Assembly (NCBI RefSeq): GCF_900460535.1
Contig: NZ_UHIL01000001.1
Coordinates: 2,170,001 to 2,234,000, forward strand
Length of the DNA stretch: 64,000 bases
Source: Vibrio parahaemolyticus
Lineage (GTDB): Bacteria > Pseudomonadota > Gammaproteobacteria > Enterobacterales > Vibrionaceae
Direction of reading: 5' to 3'
Shown here: one piece after another, positions 8,624-17,708 of the stretch
Layout: every line of letters begins with the position of its first letter
Numbering within the stretch: the stretch's first letter is position 1
Program-made: the position numbers and the translations under genes
Notes under the pieces: model-generated
The model's database searches: none
What the model was told of the DNA's origin: nothing
The model's input: the letters and a program-made list of their open reading frames with translations, nothing else

Positions 8624-8986
8624 TTATTCACCCTTGTAGATACAACCTGCTGTACAAGTTTCTTTGATCTCTACTTTGCTTAGTAGCGGTAGGTTTGGTT
8701 TTAGCTGTTGCCAAATCCATTTTGCTAACACTTCGCTGGTCGGGTTTTCTAGACCTTCGATGTCGTTTAGGTAGTAGTGGTCTAAGCGATTGTAAATTGG
8801 TTTAAATGCAGCTTTTATCTCTGCAAAATCCACAACCCAACCTGTATGTGGATCAACTTCACCTTCTACATAAAGACGAACAAGGAAAGAGTGTCCGTGC
8901 AAACGACCACACTTGTGACCTTCTGGTACGTGTGGCAAATGGTGTGCCGCTTCGAACATAAACTCTTTGTACAATTCTGTTTTCAT
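8624..8986 (-). CDS. queD: 6-carboxy-5,6,7,8-tetrahydropterin synthase
   Basis: Converts dihydroneopterin triphosphate to 6-carboxytetrahydropterin, the second step of queuosine (7-deazaguanine) synthesis. The 120-aa PTPS-fold protein shows the zinc-binding histidines in FEAAHHLP and LHGHSF, with the catalytic Cys just before ([10 protein letters not shown]). The downstream DFAEIK and LDHYYLND motifs and the closing Glu-containing [10 protein letters not shown] are typical of QueD. It is a single gene between convergent and divergent neighbours. I looked for a preQ1 riboswitch in the 290-bp upstream region and could not recognise one. Confidence 0.93.
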   Translation of the reverse strand: MKTELYKEFMFEAAHHLPHVPEGHKCGRLHGHSFLVRLYVEGEVDPHTGWVVDFAEIKAAFKPIYNRLDHYYLNDIEGLENPTSEVLAKWIWQQLKPNLPLLSKVEIKETCTAGCIYKGE

Positions 8987-9280
8987 CTTGATTCTCAGGC
9001 TTTAAAAAAGACAGGCAATACTAAGGAATTCGCTGCCAAGAGACAAGCGTTACCCCATACAAGCGTAGCAAAAACTGCCGCTTATTCCTGACCTCTTTGC
9101 CATCACGCACACCAAAGCGTCGCATTTTTGTCATGCGCCAAACATTTGATTACACAGTACTCACATCACAATTACATATCCCCAACATGTGTAGGGTCAC
9201 AATCATTCATTTCGCTCATCGCGCAACCTATGCGAGAAGACTAATATTGTGCAGTTCGTTCCAATTACACTTATAAAAAT

Positions 9281-10906
9281 ATGCGCTCAACTATTACCTT
9301 TAAGCTCCTGCTCGCGTTAATTGTCGTTTTTAGCTGTGTTCTCGCCGCGTCGACGGCATACCAACACTATCAACAAAAAACGCTGATAAATGATGTTCTT
9401 AGTGAACAACTGCACGACAAAGCCAGCAACTACTTCGATAGTCTGAACATGATGATGCTCACTGGCACCATGTCTCAAAAGGAAACGCTGCGACAAAAAG
9501 CACTAGCTCAAGAAGGTATTGAGCAAGTTCGAGTGCTACGTGCCGATGCCGTTACAAAACTGTACGGTGCAGGGCAAGCCAATCAGCAACCTATTGATGA
9601 GATTGATCAGCGTGCACTAGCGGGCGAGCTTGTGATAGAACCAATTACTGCGGACTGGGGCAAAGGCATTGTTGTGGCGCTGCCAATGAAATCGAGCCAA
9701 AACTATCGCGGCACCAATTGTGTTTCTTGCCATGTCGCGCCAGAGGGTGAAGTATTGGGTGCTATTCGCTTGGAATACAACATGAACCACGTGAGTTCGA
9801 TGATCAATAAACAAGCGATGTACGCGATGGGCATCATGTCTGCCATTGCGTTGGTTGGTTTTCTCATCACCATGGGCTTGATTCGTAAGATCATCGTGCG
9901 ACCAATTCAAAAAACCTCGCACTTTATGTCAAACGTTAGTGCCAGCAAAGATCTCTCCCAAAGACTTGTCCATAAACAAACTGACGAAGTTGGCCAACTT
10001 TCCCAGTCTATTAATTCCTTTATGGATACCGTTTCGGAAAGTCTTGAGCGCGTGCAAGACACCTCACACTCGTTAGCAGGGTCTGCAGGTCGTCTCACCG
10101 ACGTTGCTCAATCCACTGATGAGGCAGCAAACAATCAGCAATTAGAAACCAATGAAGTGCAAAACAACATTATTGATATGTTGCAACAGCAAGTCGTGGT
10201 TGAAGAAGCAACAATCAACGCAACGACGTTGGTAAACCACACCGTTGACGTAGCTACAAACAGCGCCAGCCAAGCGCACAATGTCAGCGAAGACATCAAG
10301 AGCTTAGTCAGCGACATTGAACAAGTGCGTGAGAAGATTACTTCTCTAAATCAGAGAACCGAAGAAGTTTCCTCAATTCTAGGTGTAATTAAAGGCATCG
10401 CCGAACAAACTAACCTACTCGCTCTAAACGCAGCAATCGAAGCAGCGCGCGCCGGAGAGCAAGGTCGTGGCTTTGCGGTCGTTGCCGATGAAGTGAGAAA
10501 TCTGGCTTCACGTACCGCCGAAGCCACCAGCAACATTGAAAGCATCATTTCCCAATTTCAGCAAGGCAGCGAAGAGTCCCTGTCGTCGGTCGATCATGTT
10601 TGTCAATTTGCTCATCAACGTTCACTGGATGTCGAAGCGCTGTCTGAAACCATGCACAATGTTGTAGACGAGATGCATCAAGTGCTGAAACACGCAGAAA
10701 ACATCCAACTGCAAACTCAAACCACCTCGGATGTCAGCAAGCACATTCAATCGAAAATCGACGTGATTACTTTGCACGCGAACGACACGTCTCAATCTGC
10801 CTCTCATACACGGGATATCAGTGTCGATTTGGAAGAACTTTCTGACCGTTTAGAGCAATTACTTAACCAATTCACCCTTTCTGAGCAACAAAGGGCGAAT
10901 AAATAG
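9281..10906 (+). CDS. Methyl-accepting chemotaxis protein with a periplasmic c-type heme motif
   Basis: Transmembrane chemoreceptor, 541 aa. The first membrane helix is at about 6-26 and the periplasmic sensor at about 27-178. The second membrane helix ([19 protein letters not shown]) is at about 181-200, followed by HAMP and the cytoplasmic signalling domain. The signalling tip [20 protein letters not shown] is intact. The sensor contains C147-V-S-C150-H151, the CXXCH motif for covalent heme c, close to the second membrane helix. Such heme-bearing chemoreceptors are known elsewhere (for example DcrA of Desulfovibrio and Geobacter receptors) and sense redox state or gases. The ligand here is inferred, not shown. 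No CheR-binding pentapeptide is seen at the C-terminus. The gene stands alone. Confidence 0.9.
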   Translation: MRSTITFKLLLALIVVFSCVLAASTAYQHYQQKTLINDVLSEQLHDKASNYFDSLNMMMLTGTMSQKETLRQKALAQEGIEQVRVLRADAVTKLYGAGQANQQPIDEIDQRALAGELVIEPITADWGKGIVVALPMKSSQNYRGTNCVSCHVAPEGEVLGAIRLEYNMNHVSSMINKQAMYAMGIMSAIALVGFLITMGLIRKIIVRPIQKTSHFMSNVSASKDLSQRLVHKQTDEVGQLSQSINSFMDTVSESLERVQDTSHSLAGSAGRLTDVAQSTDEAANNQQLETNEVQNNIIDMLQQQVVVEEATINATTLVNHTVDVATNSASQAHNVSEDIKSLVSDIEQVREKITSLNQRTEEVSSILGVIKGIAEQTNLLALNAAIEAARAGEQGRGFAVVADEVRNLASRTAEATSNIESIISQFQQGSEESLSSVDHVCQFAHQRSLDVEALSETMHNVVDEMHQVLKHAENIQLQTQTTSDVSKHIQSKIDVITLHANDTSQSASHTRDISVDLEELSDRLEQLLNQFTLSEQQRANK

Positions 10907-11094
10907 GAAATTTCTCGCGTCCAAATTGAATATAAAGGTTGAAGCTGACGAATTGACGGGTAATATGTCCCATTGAATCTGTAAAATTCTATCCAACTCA
11001 ATGCTTCGCTTGTTTTTTAAACAAAAATGTTTTGAGACAAGCACTTTGATAAGCGTTGAGTTGAATTTTTACCTCAATGGAGAATATTTAAAAC

Positions 11095-12495
11095 ATGACT
11101 TACGCGCCTGTATCAGACGTACTAAGCGGTAAGCTAGCAGTAGACAGTGAAGTAACTGTTCGCGGCTGGATCCGTTCACGTCGTGATTCCAAAGCTGGAA
11201 TCTCTTTCCTTGCCATATATGACGGCTCTTGTTTCGACCCGATTCAGGCCGTGGTCCCTAATAATCTTAATAATTACGACAATGAAGTGCTTAAGCTAAC
11301 GACTGGCTGCTCTGTTGAAGTAACTGGTAAGATTGTTGAGTCTCCTGCGCAAGGTCAGGACTTCGAACTGGCTGCAACTGACGTTAAAGTTGTAGGTTGG
11401 GTTGAAGATGCTGAAACTTACCCAATGGCAAAAACTCGTCACTCTATCGAGTACCTACGTGAAGTTGCGCACCTACGTCCGCGCACTAACGTAATCGGTG
11501 CGGTAGCACGTGTACGTAACTGTCTATCTCAAGCAATTCACCGTTTCTACCACGAGCAAGGCTACTTTTGGGTATCTGCGCCACTAATCACGGCTTCTGA
11601 TGCAGAAGGTGCTGGTGAAATGTTCCGCGTTTCTACGCTAGACATGGAAAACCTACCTCGCACAGACGCAGGCAAAGTGGACTACAACGAAGACTTCTTC
11701 GGTAAAGAAACGTTCCTAACCGTATCTGGTCAGCTAAACGCGGAAGCTTACGCTTGTGCACTAAGCAAGGTTTACACTTTCGGTCCTACTTTCCGTGCTG
11801 AAAACTCAAACACAAGCCGCCACCTAGCAGAATTCTGGATGGTTGAGCCTGAAGTTGCGTTCGCAGAACTAGACGATGTAGCGAAACTGGCTGAAGACAT
11901 GCTTAAGTACGTGTTCAAAGCAGTACTTGAAGAGCGTCGCGATGACCTTGAGTTCTTCGCTCAGCGTATCGACAAGCAAGCGATCACTCGTCTAGAGCAA
12001 TTCGTTTCTTCTGACTTTGCACAAGTTGACTACACTGACGCGATCCAAATCCTTCTGGACTCTGGTCGCGAGTTCGAATTCCCAGTTGAATGGGGTATCG
12101 ATATGTCTTCTGAGCACGAGCGTTTCCTAGCTGAAGAGCACTTTAAAGCGCCAGTAATCGTGAAGAACTACCCGAAAGACATCAAAGCGTTCTACATGCG
12201 TATGAACGACGATGGCAAGACTGTAGCTGCGATGGACGTTCTCGCACCTGGCATCGGTGAAATCATCGGTGGTTCTCAGCGTGAAGAGCGTCTAGACGTT
12301 CTAGATGCACGTATGCGTGAAATGGGCATCGACCCTGAACACATGAGCTGGTACCGTGACCTACGTCGCTACGGCACAGTGCCACACGCTGGCTTTGGTC
12401 TAGGCTTTGAGCGTCTAGTCTCTTACGTAACAGGCATGGGCAACGTTCGTGACGTGATCCCATTCCCACGTACACCTCGCTCTGCGAACTTCTAA
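11095..12495 (+). CDS. asnS: Asparaginyl-tRNA synthetase
   Basis: Class II aminoacyl-tRNA synthetase that charges tRNA-Asn. The 466-aa protein has the usual length. The N-terminal OB-fold anticodon-binding domain ([14 protein letters not shown], residues about 20-34) precedes the catalytic core. Motif 2 is visible around [21 protein letters not shown], and motif 3 is [21 protein letters not shown] followed by PFPRTP at the C-terminus, characteristic of AsnRS/AspRS. It is transcribed alone between two hairpins. I see no T-box or other leader element in the 188-bp upstream region. GGAG at 11080-11083 is the probable ribosome site. Confidence 0.97.
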   Translation: MTYAPVSDVLSGKLAVDSEVTVRGWIRSRRDSKAGISFLAIYDGSCFDPIQAVVPNNLNNYDNEVLKLTTGCSVEVTGKIVESPAQGQDFELAATDVKVVGWVEDAETYPMAKTRHSIEYLREVAHLRPRTNVIGAVARVRNCLSQAIHRFYHEQGYFWVSAPLITASDAEGAGEMFRVSTLDMENLPRTDAGKVDYNEDFFGKETFLTVSGQLNAEAYACALSKVYTFGPTFRAENSNTSRHLAEFWMVEPEVAFAELDDVAKLAEDMLKYVFKAVLEERRDDLEFFAQRIDKQAITRLEQFVSSDFAQVDYTDAIQILLDSGREFEFPVEWGIDMSSEHERFLAEEHFKAPVIVKNYPKDIKAFYMRMNDDGKTVAAMDVLAPGIGEIIGGSQREERLDVLDARMREMGIDPEHMSWYRDLRRYGTVPHAGFGLGFERLVSYVTGMGNVRDVIPFPRTPRSANF

Positions 12496-12520
12496 TCACT
12501 TTTTGGTGACTCAGAATTAG

Positions 12521-12552
12521 AAAGACCTCCCAAGTGGAGGTCTTTTATTTTG
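12521..12552 (+). terminator. Rho-independent terminator after asnS
   Basis: AAAGACCTCC pairs with GGAGGTCTTT around CAAGT, followed by TATTTTG. It lies between convergent genes. Confidence 0.85.
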
Positions 12553-12586
12553 TACGAATAATTTTCTCGCAATCTGCGTGTACAAT

Positions 12587-12811
12587 TTAGCTGTTGCTTT
12601 CGTCTTCATCCTTATCTGCTCGAGCGGCGTATTTCACTCCAACAACACACAAACCAAACATGACGAATGGAATCACAGCGGCGGTGTATTCCGTCCAAAC
12701 CATATGAGAAAAAGACTTCGCCAATATCAGGTGCGCAAACACCAACAAAAATGCGCTAAAGATAGCAATACCCATTAGCCTAAGTTCATGCTTTACCAAC
12801 TGCTTTTTCAT
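12587..12811 (-). CDS. Small hypothetical inner-membrane protein
   Basis: Unrecognised 74-aa protein. After a basic start (MKKQLVKHELRLMG) there are two hydrophobic stretches, IAIFSAFLLVFAHLILAK and TAAVIPFVMFGLCVVGVKYAA, and an acidic tail ending DKDEDESNS. This suggests a two-helix membrane hairpin with a charged C-terminus. The start at 12811 was chosen because AGGAG stands six bases upstream; a longer frame to 12874 has no such site. It is in the same direction as, and downstream of, the MocR-type gene with a gap of about 100 bp. Function unknown. Confidence 0.7.
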   Translation of the reverse strand: MKKQLVKHELRLMGIAIFSAFLLVFAHLILAKSFSHMVWTEYTAAVIPFVMFGLCVVGVKYAARADKDEDESNS

Positions 12812-12910
12812 TATTGCTCCTAACCTAAAATGGTTGTCTGCTAGTAATTGAAACACAGCTTCGGATTCGTTCACTGATACAGTTTGAGCAAAAAATAGGT
12901 AAACAGTTGG

Positions 12911-14302
12911 CTAGTGAAGTAATTCTCCGATCTTCTTCACGGCTTCTTCTAGTTCATCGTTGCAGGGTAACGAAGTATTAAGCCTTAGGTAGTTCTCATA
13001 ATCTGTACCGACAGAAAACAACTTACCGAATGCAACGGTGATGTTGTCTTCCAATAACTTCCGATAAATCGATTTTCCGCATTTTGATTCCGGCAGTTCA
13101 ACCCATAAAAAATAGCCGCCCTCTGGCTGTGTGTAATGAATCGATTTAGGAAAGTACTTATCGATCAGTTCAATGAACGTGGATTGTCGCTGCTCAAGAT
13201 TCTTTCGAAGTTTTCTAAGGTGATTATCATAGCTGTCGTTTTGCAAATAATGCGCGATACCTTGTTGGACAGGCGCACTACCTGACAAAGTCGAGATAAG
13301 TTGCAGTTTTTGCAGATGCTCATTAAAGCGCTTGTTGACCACCCACCCCAGCCGATAACCCGGGCAAAGACTTTTTGAAAATGATCCGCAATGCAACACG
13401 CGATCTTGGGTATCAAAAGTTTTAAGCGAACTTGGTTTCTTGTTAGAAAAGAAGAGCTCTGAATACACATCGTCTTCAATCAAATACACATCGTGTTTAT
13501 CAGCAAGCTCGACGATGCGCTGCTTCTGCTCATCGTTTAATGACGTTCCGGTTGGGTTGTGGAAATTCGTCATCAACCAACACGCGCGAACATCATGGCC
13601 AGTAAAAGCCGCTTCAATTTGTTGCAAAGAGTGCCCGATGCGCGGGTCTACTGAGATTTCTATCGCCTTTAAGCCCAAACGTTCTATCGCTTGAAGCGCT
13701 CCGTAAAATGTTGGCGATTCAACCACGATAGTATCTCCCGGTTGTGTCACGGCCTGAAGGCTCAAATTTAACGCTTCTAACGCCCCTGAAGTAATGACAA
13801 TGTCATCATGGGTTAACACCATGCCTTGTTGAATGTAACGTTGAGCAATCAAACGACGCAGTGATTCAGAGCCTGGCGGTAAGTTATCCAATAACGTCTC
13901 TGGCCCCATCTTCCTACCAGAACTGGCCAGATTGCGATTCAACGCATCCAATGGAAACAACGCAGGATCTGGAAAGGCAGATCCGAACTTCATCGCATCC
14001 GGTGACGCTTGATTTTTGAGGTAGTCGTAAAGCTCATCATTGATGTTAGAGCGATAAACAGAGGTCGCAGGAGGGCTCGGTTCCAAACGATCCAGCTCTG
14101 CGGTAACAAAGTAGCCAGACTGAGGTTTTGCCGCGACCCAGCCTTGCGCTTCGAGCAACTGATAAGCTTGTAACACCGTTCCGGCGCTGACGGAATGATT
14201 TCGGCTGGTGACACGCACTGACGGCAGCTTTTCTCCTGCTCTCCATGTGTTTTGCTGAATCTGCGTTTTGAACAGTTCAGCCAGTTGGCGGTATCGGTTC
14301 AT
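12911..14302 (-). CDS. MocR-type GntR/aminotransferase transcriptional regulator
   Basis: The 463-aa protein joins an N-terminal GntR winged helix (about residues 1-70: AGEKLPSVR, VSAGTVLQAYQLLEAQGWV) to a fold-type I PLP aminotransferase-like domain. PLP-site signatures are present: SGALEALNLSL, NFHNPTGTSL, EDDVYSELFF, and the lysine in SFSKSLCPGYRLGW. Members of this MocR/PdxR/GabR/YdcR class regulate genes of vitamin B6, amino-acid or polyamine metabolism. The ATG at 14302 is preferred because GAGGG lies five bases upstream; the frame continues to 14320. It is divergent from the two small paralogous genes that follow, which makes them its likeliest targets (inference). Confidence 0.88.
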   Translation of the reverse strand: MNRYRQLAELFKTQIQQNTWRAGEKLPSVRVTSRNHSVSAGTVLQAYQLLEAQGWVAAKPQSGYFVTAELDRLEPSPPATSVYRSNINDELYDYLKNQASPDAMKFGSAFPDPALFPLDALNRNLASSGRKMGPETLLDNLPPGSESLRRLIAQRYIQQGMVLTHDDIVITSGALEALNLSLQAVTQPGDTIVVESPTFYGALQAIERLGLKAIEISVDPRIGHSLQQIEAAFTGHDVRACWLMTNFHNPTGTSLNDEQKQRIVELADKHDVYLIEDDVYSELFFSNKKPSSLKTFDTQDRVLHCGSFSKSLCPGYRLGWVVNKRFNEHLQKLQLISTLSGSAPVQQGIAHYLQNDSYDNHLRKLRKNLEQRQSTFIELIDKYFPKSIHYTQPEGGYFLWVELPESKCGKSIYRKLLEDNITVAFGKLFSVGTDYENYLRLNTSLPCNDELEEAVKKIGELLH

Positions 14303-14480
14303 GTTTCCCTCATTTATCACGACCGAGCGAACCTTAGCATACTTCGCGCCCGTATTCTGATAACGCGACTATCAATCTCGAAACGTAATTAATCAATCTT
14401 AGTGATATCAATTCGCGATACGAAGTGAGAATTTATGTTCCATACTTTCAAAGGTATGACTTTTATTTCGGGAGAAAATG

Positions 14481-14711
14481 ATGAAAGTATTTACTATGGA
14501 TGACCTCTCATACCGAGGTGCTCATAAAGGCGTACACAGTTGGGATCACCCAGCCAGCACAACGCCTTACTACTGGCACCCTGACTGGTTACATATTGCA
14601 GAAGACGCGCTAGGTGTGCACAAAACAGCGGATCTAGTCGTTCCAGAAGGCGAAACACCAACAGAAGAGCACGCAAAAGAGGCGATTGTTAAGCACATTA
14701 ATGGTAAATAG
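14481..14711 (+). CDS. Small protein of unknown function, paralogue 1 of a tandem pair
   Basis: The 76-aa soluble protein has no signal peptide and I do not recognise the family. Its core is rich in aromatic residues and His: GVHSWDHP, PYYWHPDWLHIAEDALGVH, TPTEEHAKEAIVKHING. The same pattern recurs in the next gene (14910-15209), with GVH-W, PYYWHPDWLH-AEDA-G-H, TPT--HA--AI-KH-N identical. The two are therefore diverged duplicates. GGGAG at 14470-14474 fits the ATG at 14481 better than the ATG at 14478. The gene is divergent from the MocR-type regulator with a 175-bp shared region. Confidence 0.7.
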   Translation: MKVFTMDDLSYRGAHKGVHSWDHPASTTPYYWHPDWLHIAEDALGVHKTADLVVPEGETPTEEHAKEAIVKHINGK

Positions 14712-14909
14712 CCAGAAGCGAACCTTCTGTTATGCAAGGTTGAGTGCCTTTTGGAACAAAACATGTCTGAATGAGAACTGTGCATCATCGTGAGCAATCT
14801 ATCGACAGGATAAATAGATTGCTATCACATTAATTTTCATGCCATCTGTTACATTTAGAGGCTAATGGTGATGCACACCTCAACTCATAGACTATGAGAG
14901 ACGATTATA

Positions 14910-15209
14910 ATGACGAAATACAACGAGAATGACATCAAATATAAAGGCGAGACCAATGGCGTACATACGTGGAGTGTGCCATCAGGACAGCCTTACTACT
15001 GGCATCCAGATTGGCTACACGTTGCCGAAGATGCGACAGGGTCACACCCAAAAGAAAAACTAGATGTTCAAGCTGGTGACACCCCAACGCAAAAGCATGC
15101 GCTTAAAGCAATCCTAAAACACATGAACGATTGGGCGACAGATAAGTTGTCTTCAAATCCTGACATCGAAACCAATGCGGTAGAGTCAGAAATTGAGCTA
15201 AAGAAATAG
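14910..15209 (+). CDS. Small protein of unknown function, paralogue 2 of a tandem pair
   Basis: The 99-aa protein is homologous over its first 75 residues to the preceding gene and then carries an extra acidic/polar tail (about residues 75-99). The conserved core PYYWHPDWLHVAEDATGSH has several His, Trp and Tyr residues that could bind a metal or cofactor, but that is speculation. GAGAG lies nine bases before the ATG. The 198-bp gap from paralogue 1 means it may have its own promoter. A hairpin terminator at 15242 follows. Confidence 0.7.
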   Translation: MTKYNENDIKYKGETNGVHTWSVPSGQPYYWHPDWLHVAEDATGSHPKEKLDVQAGDTPTQKHALKAILKHMNDWATDKLSSNPDIETNAVESEIELKK

Positions 15210-15241
15210 ACCTCAACGTTCGATGTAAATTGAATATGCAA

Positions 15242-15264
15242 GCGCCCCTCACCGTTGGGGCGTT
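15242..15264 (+). terminator. Probable terminator after the small-paralogue pair
   Basis: GCGCCCC / GGGGCGT stem around an eight-base loop, followed by TTC-rich sequence. Confidence 0.65.
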
Positions 15265-15582
15265 TCTTACCCTTCCCTACTTTTTCCTCCACAACAGGCT
15301 CTGCTTACCTCGCTGGATTCACGTTTTAAACCGCCTAAAATCGCTCCTCAGTAGCCATCAGATTCATGAATTGTTCGATTGAATAAATTAGCACCGAATT
15401 GCTACAAAACTCCCCTTTACATCCGGATTTAACCAAGGTTTTCATAGCAAAAGCATCGGTTATGTTAGCATCCTGTTTCAAATCGAAATTTTTTTACGTT
15501 TTCTTATCAGTAAGTGTTGTAACGAATATTGCTGAAAGGTATAAATACGAGCAGACCCCTTCGATTAACATGGATGAAGATT
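15265..15582. other. Intergenic region upstream of the aspartate aminotransferase gene
   Basis: No gene or recognised element. The last 60 bases contain GGTATAAATAC (about 15538-15548), which could be part of the promoter. Confidence 0.45.
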
Positions 15583-16773
15583 ATGTTTGAAAAAGTAGTT
15601 GCCGCTCCGGCCGACCCTATCCTTGGCCTTACTGAAGAATTTAAAAAAGATCCTCGCGCTGAAAAGATTAACCTTGGCGTTGGTATTTACAAAAACGAAC
15701 AAGGCGAAACACCTGTTCTTGCTACCGTAAAGAAAGCCGAAGCAGCACTGATTGAAACGGAAAAAACCAAATCATACCTAACCATCGAAGGGACTGCTGA
15801 GTACGGTCTGGCGGTACAAAAACTACTTTTCGGCGCAGACGCTGAAATCGTAGCGGAAAAACGCGCAAAAACAGCTCAAGCGCCTGGTGGTACAGGTGCA
15901 TTACGCGTGGCGGGTGAATTCATCAAACGCCAACTTGGTAACGTAAAAATCTGGATCAGCAACCCAACTTGGGCAAACCACAACGGCGTGTTTACCGCTG
16001 CAGGTCTAGAAACGGCTCAATACACTTACTACAACGCAGAAACTAAAGACAAAGACTTCGATGCAATGCTAAACGATCTTCAAGCTGCATCTGAAGGTGA
16101 CATCGTTCTTCTACACGGCTGCTGCCACAACCCAACCGGCATCGATCCAACTGCTGAAGAATGGGAAACACTAGCGAAGCTGATTGCTGAGAAGAAACTG
16201 CTTCCTCTGTTCGACTTTGCATACCAAGGCTTTGCCAAGGGTGTAGAAGAAGACGCAGCTGGCCTACGTACTTTCGCGAAATACAACAAAGAAATTCTCG
16301 TTGCGAGCTCGTTCTCGAAAAACTTCGGCCTATACAATGAACGTGTAGGCGCATTCACGCTTGTCGCTGAATCTGAAGAAGTGGCAACAACAGCATTCTC
16401 TCAAGTAAAAGCCATCATCCGCTCTATCTACTCTAACCCACCAGCTCACGGTAGTGCTGTTGTTACTCATATTCTAAACAACGAAGAACTGCGTGCTGAA
16501 TGGGAAGCGGAAGTACAAGAAATGCGTGACCGTATTCAAGAGATGCGCGAACTGTTCGTAGCAACTCTGAAAGAAGAAGGTGTGGATGCAGATTTCAGCT
16601 TTATCGAACGTCAAAACGGCATGTTCTCGTTCTCTGGTCTATCTAAAGAGCAAGTTAATCGTCTGAAAGATGAGTTCGCAATTTACATCGTTGGTTCTGG
16701 CCGTATCAGCGTAGCTGGTATGACAAAATCAAACATGGGCCCGCTATGTAAAGGTATCGCAGCGGTTCTATAA
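15583..16773 (+). CDS. aspC: Aspartate/aromatic-amino-acid aminotransferase
   Basis: PLP enzyme of fold type I, 396 aa, exactly the length of enteric AspC. It exchanges the amino group between aspartate (or aromatic amino acids) and 2-oxoglutarate. The visible signatures are [49 protein letters not shown] and the PLP lysine in [16 protein letters not shown]. The ATG at 15583 gives the canonical [16 protein letters not shown] beginning; upstream codons are open but non-conserved. A strong terminator follows. The family cannot be split into AspC or TyrB by eye; AspC is favoured. Confidence 0.93.
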   Translation: MFEKVVAAPADPILGLTEEFKKDPRAEKINLGVGIYKNEQGETPVLATVKKAEAALIETEKTKSYLTIEGTAEYGLAVQKLLFGADAEIVAEKRAKTAQAPGGTGALRVAGEFIKRQLGNVKIWISNPTWANHNGVFTAAGLETAQYTYYNAETKDKDFDAMLNDLQAASEGDIVLLHGCCHNPTGIDPTAEEWETLAKLIAEKKLLPLFDFAYQGFAKGVEEDAAGLRTFAKYNKEILVASSFSKNFGLYNERVGAFTLVAESEEVATTAFSQVKAIIRSIYSNPPAHGSAVVTHILNNEELRAEWEAEVQEMRDRIQEMRELFVATLKEEGVDADFSFIERQNGMFSFSGLSKEQVNRLKDEFAIYIVGSGRISVAGMTKSNMGPLCKGIAAVL

Positions 16774-16800
16774 TCTGTCGAAAATAGACGAAATAAACGA

Positions 16801-16829
16801 AAAGGTCAGCGTATGCTGACCTTTTTTGT
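16801..16829 (+). terminator. Rho-independent terminator after aspC
   Basis: AAAGGTCAGC / GCTGACCTTT stem around GTAT, followed by a T-run; convergent with the outer-membrane gene. Confidence 0.9.
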
Positions 16830-16872
16830 TGTTCTTAAATCTGTTGATTCCGGTTGAAGTTACTAAATGGGA

Positions 16873-17514
16873 TTAAAATACGAACTTCAAACTTAAGCCG
16901 ACTTCGTTGATGTAATCCGAACTTTCACCACTGTAATCTGTATCACGGTATTGGTAATACAAGCCCGTGCCAATCACATCATGCCATTGGTAATTGAAGC
17001 CGATTCTGTACTTGTTCTCGTCAACCACATCACTTCGGTTGGCCTGAATCTGTGCTGACACCATCCATTGTTCATTCAAAAGATAGTTTGCGCCAATGGT
17101 CACCGCTTGAAGAAACTCGGTGTCAGAGGAAATGGTGCTATCCGTTTTTTCATCCGTCGCTTTCGCTTTCAGCGCACCAAGCCCATAAGTACCATAAACG
17201 TCCAGTTGGTCGTTAATCCCATAACGATAACCACCACCAAACAACAATCGATCCACACGTAGTGTTAGATCGTCAGGATGGAAAAACTGCGCTGAGTAAT
17301 CAACATTAAACAACCAATTATCGGTGATGAGATAATTGCCACCCAATCCCAGTGTGGTCGCATTCGAGTTGTCTAGCCAATCTTTATTGGTCGTACCCGA
17401 CCCCACATCCAAATAAATGTGCTCATACCCAAATTTTGCAGCTTGTTCCGCTTCCGAAGCGATACTGATTGCGGGCAAAACTACAAGAGGCACAAGCAAT
17501 AACTGTCTCACCAT
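16873..17514 (-). CDS. Outer-membrane beta-barrel protein
   Basis: The 213-aa protein has a signal peptide (MVRQLLLVPLVVLPAISIAS, cleavage near residue 20). A series of alternating amphipathic strands follows (YLITDNWLFNVDYSAQF, LLFGGGYRYGI, YQWHDVIGTGLYYQYR), and the terminal Phe (LSLKFVF) is the usual outer-membrane assembly signal. An eight-stranded OmpA/OmpW-like barrel is likely. The ATG at 17514 is preferred since AAGGAAG lies just before it; the frame extends to 17538 without a site. Function unknown. It is divergent from the cNMP/CBS gene. Confidence 0.75.
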   Translation of the reverse strand: MVRQLLLVPLVVLPAISIASEAEQAAKFGYEHIYLDVGSGTTNKDWLDNSNATTLGLGGNYLITDNWLFNVDYSAQFFHPDDLTLRVDRLLFGGGYRYGINDQLDVYGTYGLGALKAKATDEKTDSTISSDTEFLQAVTIGANYLLNEQWMVSAQIQANRSDVVDENKYRIGFNYQWHDVIGTGLYYQYRDTDYSGESSDYINEVGLSLKFVF

Positions 17515-17708
17515 CTTACTTCCTTTCATGAGAGTCACCTAAAAACTTAACTACAATTGGCAATTTCCATATTAGCCGAATTAACAAAACCTTGTCGCGG
17601 GAGATGTCCGAATCTTATGACTCAGTACGAAAAAGCGTGATCCAATAAGATTCTGTCTTAAAACTGCGTTAAGATTACTTTATTATTTGCGAAACAAAAG
17701 GCACCCGA

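Noticed and set aside
8987..9280. Possible preQ1 riboswitch ahead of queD
   Set aside because: No preQ1-I pseudoknot or A-rich tail pattern could be recognised in the 290-bp region.
10907..11094. Possible T-box or other leader ahead of asnS
   Set aside because: No T-box sequence or antiterminator hairpin is visible, and T-boxes are not typical of Vibrio.
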